A DNA stretch of 64,000 bases, from NCBI GenBank assembly GCA_963715445.1, contig OY970240.1:620001-684000 (forward strand). The letters are read 5' to 3'. The notes under the pieces are model-generated. The model was not told the DNA's origin and searched no databases. It saw nothing but the letters and a program-made list of their open reading frames with translations. The translations under genes and the position numbers were made by a program. Below, piece by piece: positions 1 to 9,636 of the stretch; positions within the stretch are counted from its first letter, which is position 1, and each line of letters opens with the position of its first letter. The stretch comes from JAAYBF01 sp963715445. Its GTDB lineage: Bacteria; Actinomycetota; Thermoleophilia; Solirubrobacterales; Thermoleophilaceae.

Positions 1-190
1 GCAGGAGCACGCTGGCCGCCATCAGCATCACGATCCCGACCACCCAGGCGTAGCGGCTGCCGGGCCTTGGCACCTCCGGGCGCGGGCGGGGCATGTCCGG
101 CTCGGGGTTGAGTCGATCCTCCTCCTCGAAGCGCTCGGCGGCGCTGCGCTTTGGCCTGTCGCCGAGGTTCTCGAACCGGTCCTCAGGCAT
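1..190 (-). CDS. Membrane-anchored protein, N-terminus only (cut by window edge)
   Basis: An ATG at 188-190 opens a frame that runs off the left edge after 63 codons. The first ~45 residues are hydrophilic and charged (begins MPEDRFENLGDRPKRS), followed by a hydrophobic stretch starting YAWVVGIVMLMAAS, so the protein is probably anchored with a cytoplasmic N-terminus. The start overlaps the stop of the upstream MMPL gene by 8 nt (ATGCCTGA), so the two are probably cotranscribed and translationally coupled. Similar N-termini occur, from memory, on TlpA/redoxin-like proteins of related bacteria, but no catalytic motif is visible here, so that identity is only a guess. Confidence 0.7.
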   Translation of the reverse strand, partial: MPEDRFENLGDRPKRSAAERFEEEDRLNPEPDMPRPRPEVPRPGSRYAWVVGIVMLMAASVLL

Positions 191-2927
191 CTCGGCGCCT
201 CGAGCGGAGGAGGCCCGGCGAGGGGCGGCGCAGACGCGGGCGGCGGATGGAGCGGAGCGAGCCGCGGAGATCGTCGATGCTCGTTCGAACGGGCCGCGCG
301 CGCTCGGCCCAGACCAGCGCCGCAGGCAACACGATCATCACGCCGAGGAGCGCCACGCCAAGGTCCACGACGGTCAGGATCCCAAAGTCGCGCAGCATCC
401 GGATGTCAGAGGCGATCAGCGCGGCGAAGCCCGCGATCGCAGTCAGGCCCGAGGCCATCACGGCCATGCCCGTGGAGGCGTAGGTCGCCTCGATCGCCCG
501 GGCGGGTGAGACGCCGGCCGCGCGCTCCTGCTTGTAGCGGGCGGAGAGGAGCACGCTGAACTCCGTGGAGATCGCGATCACGAGAGCCCCGAGCGTCACC
601 GACATGGGGTTCAGCTCGACCTTCAACGGCCCGGGCAGCAGGCCGAGCAGGAACATGATGCCGGCGGACCACCCGGTGGCCAGCGCGATCGGGATCAGCG
701 GCACGACGGCCTCTCGCAGCCTCCGCCTCACCACGAGCAGCACCAGGAACACGGCGGCCAGCGCCGCGAGCAGCGTCAGGGCGCGCCTCAGCGGCGAGGA
801 GAGCGCGGCGTTCGCCTCGGCGGCCAGGACCGGCAGGCCCACCAGATCGGCCTTCACCCCGGGAGGCGGGTGCAGGCGCTCCGCGACGCGGTCCAGCACC
901 TTCTTCTGGCGCTCCAGCGGCTGGAGGCGGATGCCGAACGCGATGTTCGCCGTCTTGCGGTCGGGGCTGACGACGCCCTGAGCGAGGTAGTCGGGCAGCG
1001 AGTCCAGCAGCTGGTCGACCTGCTGCTCCTTGTCGATATCGACGCCGACGAGCAGGTCGGTCAGCGAGAGCCCCGGACAGAGGTCCGGGGGGCTCTTCGC
1101 CTGGCTGCAGCGGTCGCCGTCTCGATATCCGGCGCGCTCCAGCACCTCGTCCTGGAACAGGCTCATCCAGCGGATCACCTCGGGCTTGGTCACGTCGTCG
1201 GCGCGGACGGTCACGTCGATCTCGCCCGATACGCCCGTCTCCTCCTGGAGCTTGTTCACGTCGCGCAGCGCCTGCAGGTCGCTCGGGACGAGCTCCTGCA
1301 CGTCCGAGACGACGTTGGACTGGGTATCGGCCGCCCAGCCGACGACGGCCACCGCGAGCGCCACGGCGAGCACCCGCTGCGGCCGGGCCACGGCCACGGC
1401 CAGGGTGCGCTCTCCGCGCTCGATCGCCCACAGCCTCAGCAGCCTCCCGCGGTGGACGGCCGCGGTGCCCGGTCGCGAGCTCGCCACGGAGCCCCAGGCG
1501 CTCCCGGCCGACGCCCGCACGCGCGGCAGCAGCGGCGGCGCCTCCGCGGAGCCCTCGGGAGGGTCGCTGAAGCGGACGAGGGCCGCGAACCCCGCGATCA
1601 CCGCGCAGGCGAGAGCGATCGCGATGCCCACCACCAGCAGGACGCCGAAGCCGCGCACCATCGGCACGGGCGATGCGAGCAGCACCAGGAATCCGATCGC
1701 CGTAGCGAGGCCCGCGGTGGCGATCGTCGGCCCCCCGGCCGCGGCGGCCGCGGGCGCAGCCACCGCTGGAGGATCGCCACTGCGGCGGCGCACCTCGTCG
1801 TACCGCGCCTGGAACTGGATCGCGTAGTCCACCGCGAGGCCGATCAGGACGGGCAGGACCGCTATCGAGGCCATCGTCAGGCTGCCGCCCGCGAGCGACA
1901 GCGCGCCGAAGGTGATCGCCGACGCGGCGAGGGCAAGCGCCAAGGGCAGCAGGCGCAGGCGTGTGCGGAACACGACGGCGAGCGTGGCGGCCATGATCAG
2001 GATCGCCGCTCCCAGCAGCCAGGGCACGGCGCCGAGCACGGCGTCGCCGAGCCCGTCCACGACGACCGGCACCCCCGTCACGACGAAGCGCGCGCCCTGC
2101 TCGGGCTGGAAGCGCGGCGAGGCCGCCGCCTCCTTCACCAGCTCGATGGTCCGCGAGCGCTCGGCCTCGGTCAGGTCCGCGCGCAGCCGCATCTGCACGA
2201 GTGCCGCGCGACTGCTCGGGAAGAGCGAGGAGAACCGGGACTTGGGAGTCTTGCCGTCACCGTTGAAGACGATCGCCGAGACGAACTGGGGGCTGTCGAC
2301 GGAGGGCTGGGCGGCGATCCCGTAGCGCAGCGCCAGCTGGACGACCTGGGCCTCGAAAGCGTCCTCCACCTTCTTGCGCGCCTCCCCGGCGAGGCGCTCC
2401 TGCTCCTCGAGCGGCTCGCCGCGCTCCGCCGCGCTCTCGCGGGCGCTGCGCTCCGCGCGTGCCGCGCGCTTCGCCGAGCCCTTCGACCGGCGCGTCAGCT
2501 CGTTCGATATCCACTCGACGGTGGTGTTGATGAACGTCCCCGGCCCGTAGACCACGTGGGCCGGCTTCAGCTCGGCCAGCTCACGGCAGGCCGCCGGGAG
2601 GGACTGGAGGCCGCTCTCGGGGACCTTCCCGGACAGGCAGCCCTCGAGGCTGACGAGCCTGCCGAGATCGGGGGTGAGCAGCGTCTTGCGGAGGCTGCCC
2701 TCGACCAGCACCACGATCGCGTCGTCGCCGAAGTCCCGCTTGAAGCGCTCGGTCGCCTCGTGCGACGCCGAGCCCGTCGACACGAGCGTGTCGGTGCCGG
2801 TGCTCGGCTCCAGCCGCAGCGCCAGCAGCGCGCCCGCCACAGCCAGCACTCCGACCGCGATCAGGGGAACCAGGGGACGGCGCGCAACCGCGCGCACCAC
2901 CCGCTCGAACCGCTCCCCCATCGACAC
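183..2927 (-). CDS. MMPL/RND-family transporter
   Basis: A 914-residue membrane protein with the duplicated RND/MMPL layout: an N-terminal membrane helix (about residues 15-35), a large extracytoplasmic loop, a block of five or six helices (about 290-450), then a second helix near 510, a second loop, and a second helix block ending near residue 880. MMPL proteins export lipids or other hydrophobic compounds using the proton gradient. The start is GTG at 2927; an in-frame ATG at 2921 is equally possible. It lies downstream of the MlaE-type ABC genes on the same strand, with a repeat element between, and overlaps the next gene by 8 nt. Proximity to an MCE-type importer suggests envelope lipid traffic, which is inference. 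Confidence 0.9.
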   Translation of the reverse strand: MSMGERFERVVRAVARRPLVPLIAVGVLAVAGALLALRLEPSTGTDTLVSTGSASHEATERFKRDFGDDAIVVLVEGSLRKTLLTPDLGRLVSLEGCLSGKVPESGLQSLPAACRELAELKPAHVVYGPGTFINTTVEWISNELTRRSKGSAKRAARAERSARESAAERGEPLEEQERLAGEARKKVEDAFEAQVVQLALRYGIAAQPSVDSPQFVSAIVFNGDGKTPKSRFSSLFPSSRAALVQMRLRADLTEAERSRTIELVKEAAASPRFQPEQGARFVVTGVPVVVDGLGDAVLGAVPWLLGAAILIMAATLAVVFRTRLRLLPLALALAASAITFGALSLAGGSLTMASIAVLPVLIGLAVDYAIQFQARYDEVRRRSGDPPAVAAPAAAAAGGPTIATAGLATAIGFLVLLASPVPMVRGFGVLLVVGIAIALACAVIAGFAALVRFSDPPEGSAEAPPLLPRVRASAGSAWGSVASSRPGTAAVHRGRLLRLWAIERGERTLAVAVARPQRVLAVALAVAVVGWAADTQSNVVSDVQELVPSDLQALRDVNKLQEETGVSGEIDVTVRADDVTKPEVIRWMSLFQDEVLERAGYRDGDRCSQAKSPPDLCPGLSLTDLLVGVDIDKEQQVDQLLDSLPDYLAQGVVSPDRKTANIAFGIRLQPLERQKKVLDRVAERLHPPPGVKADLVGLPVLAAEANAALSSPLRRALTLLAALAAVFLVLLVVRRRLREAVVPLIPIALATGWSAGIMFLLGLLPGPLKVELNPMSVTLGALVIAISTEFSVLLSARYKQERAAGVSPARAIEATYASTGMAVMASGLTAIAGFAALIASDIRMLRDFGILTVVDLGVALLGVMIVLPAALVWAERARPVRTSIDDLRGSLRSIRRPRLRRPSPGLLRSRRRDA

Positions 2928-2994
2928 CCGCTCAGCTTAGTGAGGCACCCGTGCCCCAGGCCTCACTCAACCGCGCTGCTGGAGCCCAAACTAA

Positions 2995-3051
2995 CTCGGG
3001 ATGGAAGAACCGAGTCTGACCAGGACGCAGGGAGCGACGTTTGTTCCCGAG
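2995..3051. repeat. Degenerate half-copy of the dispersed hairpin repeat (A')
   Basis: CTCGGG (2995-3000) and CCCGAG (3046-3051) enclose a segment holding the first half of the repeat core (AGGACGCAGGGAGCGACGT, 3022-3040). It breaks off just where the apical hairpin of the full copy would begin. The preceding GGAAGAACCGAGTC is nearly repeated as GGAAGAACCAAGTC at the left arm of the full copy at 3059, so the pair looks like a tandem duplication of arm plus half-core. Confidence 0.6.
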
Positions 3052-3058
3052 CTGGGGT

Positions 3059-3146
3059 GGAAGAACCAAGTCCAGCTAGGAAGCAGGGAGCGACGTGTGC
3101 GCCAGCACACGAGCGACCGATGACACCGCTGGGCGCCGGTTACTCC
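3059..3146 (-). repeat. Dispersed hairpin repeat, copy A (3' end of ABC ATPase gene)
   Basis: The 51-nt core at 3077-3127 differs from the core at 6865-6915 at two positions. It contains the hairpin GTGTGC-GCCA-GCACAC flanked on both sides by GAGCGAC. Outside the core, left arm 3059-3076 and right arm 3128-3146 can pair at about 14 of 18 positions, and the right arm includes the stop codon (3140-3142) of the ABC ATPase gene. Strand is given as that of the gene whose 3' end it occupies. Confidence 0.75.
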
Positions 3147-4108
3147 ATCCCCAGCGGGCCGCGGGCCTCGCCGGAGAGAAACTGCCGCACGAACTGGTTC
3201 TCGGAGTTGAAGAGCTCGCTGGCGGGACCGGACTCGACGATCCTGCCCTTCCAGAGCAGGGCGAGGTAATCGGCCACGCGACGGGCGCTCATGATGTCGT
3301 GCGTGATGACCACGTAGGCGCCACCGTTCTCGGCGTGGACCTCCTGGATCAGCTCGCAGAGCAGGGCGGTGCGGACCGGGTCGAGGCCGGAGTCCGGCTC
3401 GTCGAAGAGCACGATCTCGGGATCGAGCACGAGCGCCCGGGCGAAGCCGGCGCGCTTGCGCATTCCGCCGGAGAGCTCGTTCGGCATCTTGTCGATGGCG
3501 TCGGAGAGGCCGACCTCGCGCAGGCGGCGGGTGACGATCTCCTCGATCTCGTCCTCGCCCTTGTCCGTGTGCTGGCGAAGCGGGAAGGCGGTGTTGTCGA
3601 AGACGTTCATCGAGCCGAAGAGCGCGCCGTCCTGGAAGAGGACGCCGAACTTCTTGCGCATCTCGAAGAGCTGGTCGTCGGTCATCGCGGGCACCGAGCG
3701 GCCGTGCACGAGCACGTCCCCCTCGTCGGGGAAGAGCAGGCCGACCATGTGCTTGATGCAGACCGACTTCCCGGTTCCCGACGGGCCGATGACCATCGAG
3801 ATCTGCCCCTCGGGGATCCCGAGGTTGAGGCCGTTGAGCACGGTGTTGCGGCCGAAGGACTTCTTGACGTCGATGAACTCCACCGCGTCCGTGGAGCCGT
3901 GGGCGCGGTTGATGCCCTCGTGCCACTGGTAGGGATGCTCGCCCTTGCGCGTCTGCGTGCGGATGTTCTCCGGGATGTTGTCCTGGGGCTCGTCCACCAT
4001 CGTGGACCGGGCGGGAGGGGGAACCTCCTGCGTGGGAGCGTCGGACTCCAGGTCCGGCGATGCCACGGGCTCGTCCCCGAGTGGAATGTCGTGTCGATCG
4101 TCAGCCAC
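3140..4108 (-). CDS. ABC transporter ATP-binding protein, MlaF/Mkl type
   Basis: A 322-residue ATPase: an N-terminal extension of about 75 residues rich in acid and Pro, then a complete nucleotide-binding domain with Walker A GPSGTGKS (108-115), signature LSGGM (212-216), Walker B IVLFDEP (232-238) and H-loop His270. ATPases of this class energise MlaE/YrbE permeases that move lipids or sterols across the envelope with MCE-domain proteins. It follows the two permease genes on the same strand with a 20-nt gap, so the three form one operon. The stop codon lies inside the right arm of a dispersed hairpin repeat. No MCE-domain gene is visible nearby. Confidence 0.93.
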   Translation of the reverse strand: MADDRHDIPLGDEPVASPDLESDAPTQEVPPPARSTMVDEPQDNIPENIRTQTRKGEHPYQWHEGINRAHGSTDAVEFIDVKKSFGRNTVLNGLNLGIPEGQISMVIGPSGTGKSVCIKHMVGLLFPDEGDVLVHGRSVPAMTDDQLFEMRKKFGVLFQDGALFGSMNVFDNTAFPLRQHTDKGEDEIEEIVTRRLREVGLSDAIDKMPNELSGGMRKRAGFARALVLDPEIVLFDEPDSGLDPVRTALLCELIQEVHAENGGAYVVITHDIMSARRVADYLALLWKGRIVESGPASELFNSENQFVRQFLSGEARGPLGME

Positions 4109-4128
4109 TTGTCTCTCCTCTTAGCCCG

Positions 4129-4929
4129 TCAACCGCCTATTGGCGCTCTCGCATTGGTGCCCCAGAAGATCTGGGTTCCGACCATGCCCACGATGTGGAC
4201 CAGCACCATGTTGAGAACCATCGATTTCGCCGTCGCCGTTCCCACTCCCACCGGACCGCCCGAGGCCGTGTAGCCGTAGTAGCAGCCGACCATCACCACG
4301 ACCGTGGCCATCGCCATGCCCTTGATCGTGGAATAGAGCAGGTCGGGAGGGTTCTGGAACATCCAGAAGATCAGGAGATAGCCGCCCGAGGACACCTCGC
4401 CGATCTGCTGCACCACCGCCAGGTAGGTCGCGAAGAACCCGACGCCGACGGCGGCGACGTACATGAAGGGGAGAACGATCCACGCGGCCAGCAGGCGGGT
4501 GGTGCAGAGGAAGGTCAGCGAGCTGATCCCCATCACCTCGAGCGCATCGATCTCGTCCGAGATGCGCATCGCGCCGATCTCGGCCACCAGGCCGGTGCCG
4601 ACCTTGGCGGACATCATGTAGCCGAAGGCGTAGGGAAGGACCTCGCGCAGGTCGCACCAGGCGCCGAAGAACCCTGCGTTGGCGGGAGTGCCGAGCGCGC
4701 GGTTGAAGTACGCGGCCTCGATACCGCAGGTCAGGCCGAGGATGAAGGCCAGGCCCCAGATAACGATCGCCGAGCCGAGGATCAGGATCCCCGCCTGGCG
4801 CATCGTCTCGCCGAAGAAGTGGAACGCGCGGCCCTCGAAGACCTCCGTCACCACGCGCGCGCAGAACTTCACGATGTCGCCCATCGAGGCGATCCACTCG
4901 CGAGGGCGGGCTGTCCAGTCGCCGCCCAT
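4129..4929 (-). CDS. MlaE/YrbE-family ABC permease (second of pair)
   Basis: A 266-residue integral membrane protein with the MlaE permease signature: an amphipathic N-terminal segment (starts MGGDWTARPREW), five or so membrane helices, and the family-typical motifs around EIGAMRISDEIDALEVMG, where a conserved Glu-rich loop contacts the ATPase. The start ATG at 4927-4929 overlaps the upstream permease stop by one base (TAATG). A longer in-frame reading extends upstream through the other permease gene but lacks coding character. It should form the membrane pore with its partner for lipid import; substrate unknown. Confidence 0.93.
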   Translation of the reverse strand: MGGDWTARPREWIASMGDIVKFCARVVTEVFEGRAFHFFGETMRQAGILILGSAIVIWGLAFILGLTCGIEAAYFNRALGTPANAGFFGAWCDLREVLPYAFGYMMSAKVGTGLVAEIGAMRISDEIDALEVMGISSLTFLCTTRLLAAWIVLPFMYVAAVGVGFFATYLAVVQQIGEVSSGGYLLIFWMFQNPPDLLYSTIKGMAMATVVVMVGCYYGYTASGGPVGVGTATAKSMVLNMVLVHIVGMVGTQIFWGTNARAPIGG

Positions 4930-5735
4930 TACTTGATCATCGAGATTTCGGGGTGGGTGGCCAGCAGCGTCTGCGTGAAGACGTAGTTGAACGCGAAGAC
5001 GCCGAGGAAGGCGATCACGACGCCCTGGTTGACGGCCCGGCCGACTCCCTCGGGACCACCGGAGGCGGTCATGCCCTTGTAACAGGAGACGATCGCGATG
5101 ATCGCGCCGAACAGGGTCGTCTTCAGCACCGATCCCCAAAGGTCCGTGGGGGTCGCGTTGTTCAAGAGGGTCGCGAAGAAGGGCCCGAGGGGCGCGCCGA
5201 ACGTGAGCGAGGCGAGGACGCCGCCGAAGATGCCGAAGATCAGCGCGTAGATGTTGAACAGGCCCGTGACCACCATCAGCGCGAGGAAGCGGGGCACGAC
5301 GAGGTTCTTGATCGGGTCGACGCCGAGCACGAGCAGCGCGTCGAGCTCCTCGCGGATCTTGCGGGCGCCAAGGTCGGCCGTGATCGCGGTGCCGGCGACG
5401 CCGGCCAGGATGACCGCCGTCACGATCGGCGCGATCTCTCGGATGGCGGCGAGCACGAAGAAGGCGCCGAGGCGGTCCGTGGCGCCGAAGATGACGAGCG
5501 CGTTGCCCGCTTGGAGGCCCGGTGCGCCGTAACAGATGGCGATCGTGGAGATCGTCAGCGGCAGCCAGCAGAGGCGCGCGACGAACATGAACTGCTGGAC
5601 CAGCTCGAGCCCGTAGGGATACGGAGGACGAATCGCCGACAAGAGAGTCTTGCCGGTGAGGATCATCATGTCGCCGACCTGCTCCAGCAGGTTCTTCGTG
5701 GGCAGGAACGCCCGGTCGGCTACAGCTCGAACCAC
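4929..5735 (-). CDS. MlaE/YrbE-family ABC permease (first of pair)
   Basis: A 268-residue permease paralogous to the following gene: MlaE-type helices and the conserved loop near KIREELDALLVLGVDPIK. I chose GTG at 5735 because GGAGGAG lies about 6 nt upstream; an ATG at 5780 would add 15 Arg/Glu-rich residues unlike the family. It is the first gene of the permease-permease-ATPase set, transcribed away from the lipoprotein gene at 5911, so the intergenic region 5736-5910 should hold both promoters. In mycobacteria the equivalent yrbEA-yrbEB pair precedes six mce genes; those are absent here. Confidence 0.92.
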   Translation of the reverse strand: MVRAVADRAFLPTKNLLEQVGDMMILTGKTLLSAIRPPYPYGLELVQQFMFVARLCWLPLTISTIAICYGAPGLQAGNALVIFGATDRLGAFFVLAAIREIAPIVTAVILAGVAGTAITADLGARKIREELDALLVLGVDPIKNLVVPRFLALMVVTGLFNIYALIFGIFGGVLASLTFGAPLGPFFATLLNNATPTDLWGSVLKTTLFGAIIAIVSCYKGMTASGGPEGVGRAVNQGVVIAFLGVFAFNYVFTQTLLATHPEISMIK

Positions 5736-5910
5736 AAGATGCTCCTCCGTCTCTTGTGCGCGCCCGCGACGCAGACGCACCCCTCTCGCGGCGTAACACT
5801 ACGCCATGCACCCCACGCTGCCAAGTGACAACGGTCGCGTCTCCAAACCGACGGAACCCGTTCGGGAACCTGCGTGCGCGTCCCTTGGCCCGTGGTATGT
5901 TCCGCTCGCT

Positions 5911-6543
5911 TTGAGGGCTTGGAGAAGGTATGTGGTCTTGACGGCCGTCGGCGGGCTCATGTCCGTTGGCGCTGCCGCGTGCGGTGGAGACGATCGCCTC
6001 GACGCCAACGAGGACGAGGGCACCTACGAGGTTCAGGTGTCCGAGGCGAGCTTCCCGGAGCACCAGGTCCTCGCGAAGAAGTCGGATCTCGAGGTCACCG
6101 TCAAGAACACGGGCTCGGAGACGATCCCCAACATCGTCGCGACCGTCGACGGCTTCTACACGCGGCTGAAGGACCCGGACCTGTTCGACCCTCGCCGCCC
6201 GGTCTTCAGCATCAACGGCGTCCGCAAGCAGATCGGCAACTACCCGGAGATCAAGCTCGACGCTCCCGGCGGCGGCGAGACGCTCTACGTCAACACCTGG
6301 GCGCTCGGCAAGCTGAAGCCGGACGCCGAGACCACCTTCCGCTGGCGCGTGACGGCGCTGCGCCCCGGCCCGTACAAGCTGACCTACAGGATCTCCGCCG
6401 GACTCCACGGGAAGGCCCTCGCGGAGGACGTGGGTGGCGAGCAGCCCAGCGGGACCTTCGCCGGCACGATCAGCGACGAGGTCCCCTACAACCGAGTCGC
6501 CGCCGACGGTCGCACCGTCATCAGCTCAGCCGATAAGGACTGA
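5911..6543 (+). CDS. Putative secreted lipoprotein of unknown function
   Basis: Starting at TTG 5911 gives a textbook lipoprotein signal: RAWRRY, a hydrophobic core, then a lipobox ending GAAAC followed by GGDD. An ATG at 5806 and a GTG at 5932 (preceded by GGAGAAGG) are in-frame alternatives; the GTG would lose the positive n-region. The mature part, about 185 residues, looks like a beta-sandwich of the cupredoxin or CARDB sort (alternating hydrophobic strands, motif VTVKNTGSETIPN), but no copper ligand set is evident. TATGTT at 5896-5901 could be a -10 element. It is divergent from the MlaE operon and could be a periplasmic partner, which is speculation. Confidence 0.75.
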   Translation: MRAWRRYVVLTAVGGLMSVGAAACGGDDRLDANEDEGTYEVQVSEASFPEHQVLAKKSDLEVTVKNTGSETIPNIVATVDGFYTRLKDPDLFDPRRPVFSINGVRKQIGNYPEIKLDAPGGGETLYVNTWALGKLKPDAETTFRWRVTALRPGPYKLTYRISAGLHGKALAEDVGGEQPSGTFAGTISDEVPYNRVAADGRTVISSADKD

Positions 6544-6558
6544 GCCCGCAGCGCGCGG

Positions 6559-6789
6559 TCACCGTCCCGCGTCTTCCTCCTCCCGCCCCGCCTCTCCCTC
6601 TCTCCGCGGCTCGAAGCCGACGCACTCGAGCACCGGCAACCGCGGGTACTTGGGGAAGCGATCGTCGAGCTTCGAGCGCTCGCACTTGCTGAACACGCTG
6701 CCGCGCGTGTTCGGCACCAGCCGCTGATGCCGGCACGAGTCGCATAGGCCCGCCCCGCCGCTACCGGGCACGTGTAGCTCACGCTGCAT
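6559..6789 (-). CDS. Small Cys-rich protein, possible zinc ribbon
   Basis: A 76-residue protein starting at ATG 6787-6789. The first 60 residues carry C16-x2-C19 (CDSC), C36 (KCERSK) and C56 (LECVG), which could make a four-Cys zinc site; the last ~15 residues are Glu/Arg-rich and low complexity. From memory, short proteins with CDSCRHQ and PKYPRLPV motifs recur in related actinobacteria, but no function is known to me. It lies downstream of the type III glutamine synthetase on the same strand, separated by a dispersed hairpin repeat. An earlier in-frame start exists at 7002 but would read through the repeat, so I reject it. Confidence 0.7.
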   Translation of the reverse strand: MQRELHVPGSGGAGLCDSCRHQRLVPNTRGSVFSKCERSKLDDRFPKYPRLPVLECVGFEPRREGEAGREEEDAGR

Positions 6790-6799
6790 GGCCCCAGTA

Positions 6800-6850
6800 T
6801 CGCCCCGCAGACCCAAGGACGCAGGGACCGACAGAGCATCAGCGGGGCGA
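6800..6850. repeat. Degenerate half-copy of the dispersed hairpin repeat (B')
   Basis: TCGCCCCGC (6800-6808) and GCGGGGCGA (6842-6850) form a perfect 9-bp inverted repeat around AGGACGCAGGGACCGAC (6816-6832), which matches the first half of the repeat core with one change. The right arm is shared with the left arm of the full copy B, so the same bases could pair with either side. Confidence 0.55.
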
Positions 6851-6938
6851 GTGGCCAGCCTGGCTAGGACGCAGGGAGCGACGTGTGCGCCAGCACACGA
6901 GCGACCGAGGACACCGCCAGGCGAAGCCAATCGCCCCG
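6843..6938 (-). repeat. Dispersed hairpin repeat, copy B (downstream of glutamine synthetase)
   Basis: The 51-nt core at 6865-6915 holds GTGTGC-GCCA-GCACAC between two GAGCGAC boxes and two AGGAC boxes. Left arm 6843-6864 and right arm 6916-6938 can pair at about 19 of 22 positions with one mismatch and a small internal loop. The right arm ends 5 nt from the stop of the glutamine synthetase gene (6944). The arm sequences are unrelated to those of the other copies although the core is nearly identical. Confidence 0.8.
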
Positions 6939-6943
6939 ACTGA

Positions 6944-9091
<2,148 letters not shown>

Positions 9092-9153
9092 CTGAGTGCG
9101 GGGCCTCCTACGGGGGTTGTGGGGCGGACTCTAACCCGCCGCGACGGGCAGGC

Positions 9154-9171
9154 CTATATCCAAATGTCCAA
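9154..9171 (-). promoter_or_regulatory. Putative nitrogen-gene upstream motif, glnA copy
   Basis: Read on the minus strand this is TTGGACATTTGGATATAG; the amt upstream region has TTCGACACGTGGATAAAG at 11225-11242. The common pattern TTnGACAnnTGGATAnAG matches at 14 of 18 positions in an otherwise very GC-rich region. An 8-nt direct repeat (TCCAAATG twice, 9159-9174) overlaps it. It does not fit the GlnR consensus I know. Confidence 0.45.
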
Positions 9172-9179
9172 ATGGGCCT

Positions 9180-9239
9180 TGCCGGGGCTTCGCCTGGCGG
9201 ACGCGCCCCCGTGCGCGCCCGCCAATGACGAAGCCGGCA
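9180..9239 (-). terminator. Long imperfect hairpin after glnK
   Basis: About 12 nt downstream of the glnK stop, the two halves of this 60-nt segment pair in three blocks: TGCCGGCTTCG with CGAAGC-CC-CGGCA (two-base bulge), TGGCGG with CCGCCA, and CGCGC with GCGCG. No T-tract follows. It probably ends or attenuates the amt-glnK message before glutamine synthetase. Its right strand contains CCGCCAGGCGAAGCC, exactly repeated in inverse orientation at 6914-6928. Confidence 0.55.
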
Positions 9240-9251
9240 GGATGGGAGAGG

Positions 9252-9626
9252 CTAGGTCCCTGCCGGAATCTCCTCGGCTCCGTGAGCCTGGAGCACGAGG
9301 TCCCCACCCTCACCGGTCCGGATGCGAATCGCCTCCTCGACCGGCAGGATGAAGATCTTCCCGTCGCCCACTTGACCTGTGCGAGCGTGCTTGAGGATCA
9401 CCTCGCTGATCACGCCCACGTCCTTGGCCTCGACCACGATCTCGAGCTTGAGCTTCGGCCGTAGGTGGATGGTCAGCTCGGAGCCTCGGTAGTGCTCCGT
9501 GATGCCCTTCTGCCTGCCCGAGCCCTTGTACTCCGCGATGGAGAGGCTCGGGAAGCCCTTCTCGAGCAGCTCCAATCGGATCGGCTCGAACGCCTCGTGG
9601 CGTATGAATGCCTCGATCTTCTTCAT
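9252..9626 (-). CDS. glnK: P-II nitrogen regulatory protein
   Basis: A 124-residue P-II signalling protein that reports nitrogen, ATP and 2-oxoglutarate status, usually by docking its T-loop in the AmtB pore. The T-loop region is recognisable (GRQKGITEHYRG, residues 38-48) and the C-terminal nucleotide loop reads VGDGKIFILP. Tyr46 is present, but position 51, the tyrosine uridylylated or adenylylated in many P-II proteins, is Leu (RGSEL). Control by GlnD-type modification at that site is therefore impossible. It starts 10 nt after the amt stop, the standard amt-glnK arrangement, so the two are cotranscribed. Confidence 0.95.
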   Translation of the reverse strand: MKKIEAFIRHEAFEPIRLELLEKGFPSLSIAEYKGSGRQKGITEHYRGSELTIHLRPKLKLEIVVEAKDVGVISEVILKHARTGQVGDGKIFILPVEEAIRIRTGEGGDLVLQAHGAEEIPAGT

Positions 9627-9636
9627 CTTGCCTCTC

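Noticed and set aside
3059..3146. Repeat copies as ordinary Rho-independent terminators
   Set aside because: No T-tract follows any copy on the gene strand, and a 51-nt invariant apical core is not needed for a terminator; termination may still be one effect.
870..3269. Open frame of 799 codons on the plus strand opposite the MMPL gene
   Set aside because: Antisense shadow with His/Arg/Asp-rich translation; the minus frame has clear membrane helices and RND pattern.
4930..6408. Upstream in-frame extension of the second MlaE permease gene
   Set aside because: The first 490 codons cross the other permease and the lipoprotein gene in non-coding frames; the real start is ATG 4929, giving family-normal length.
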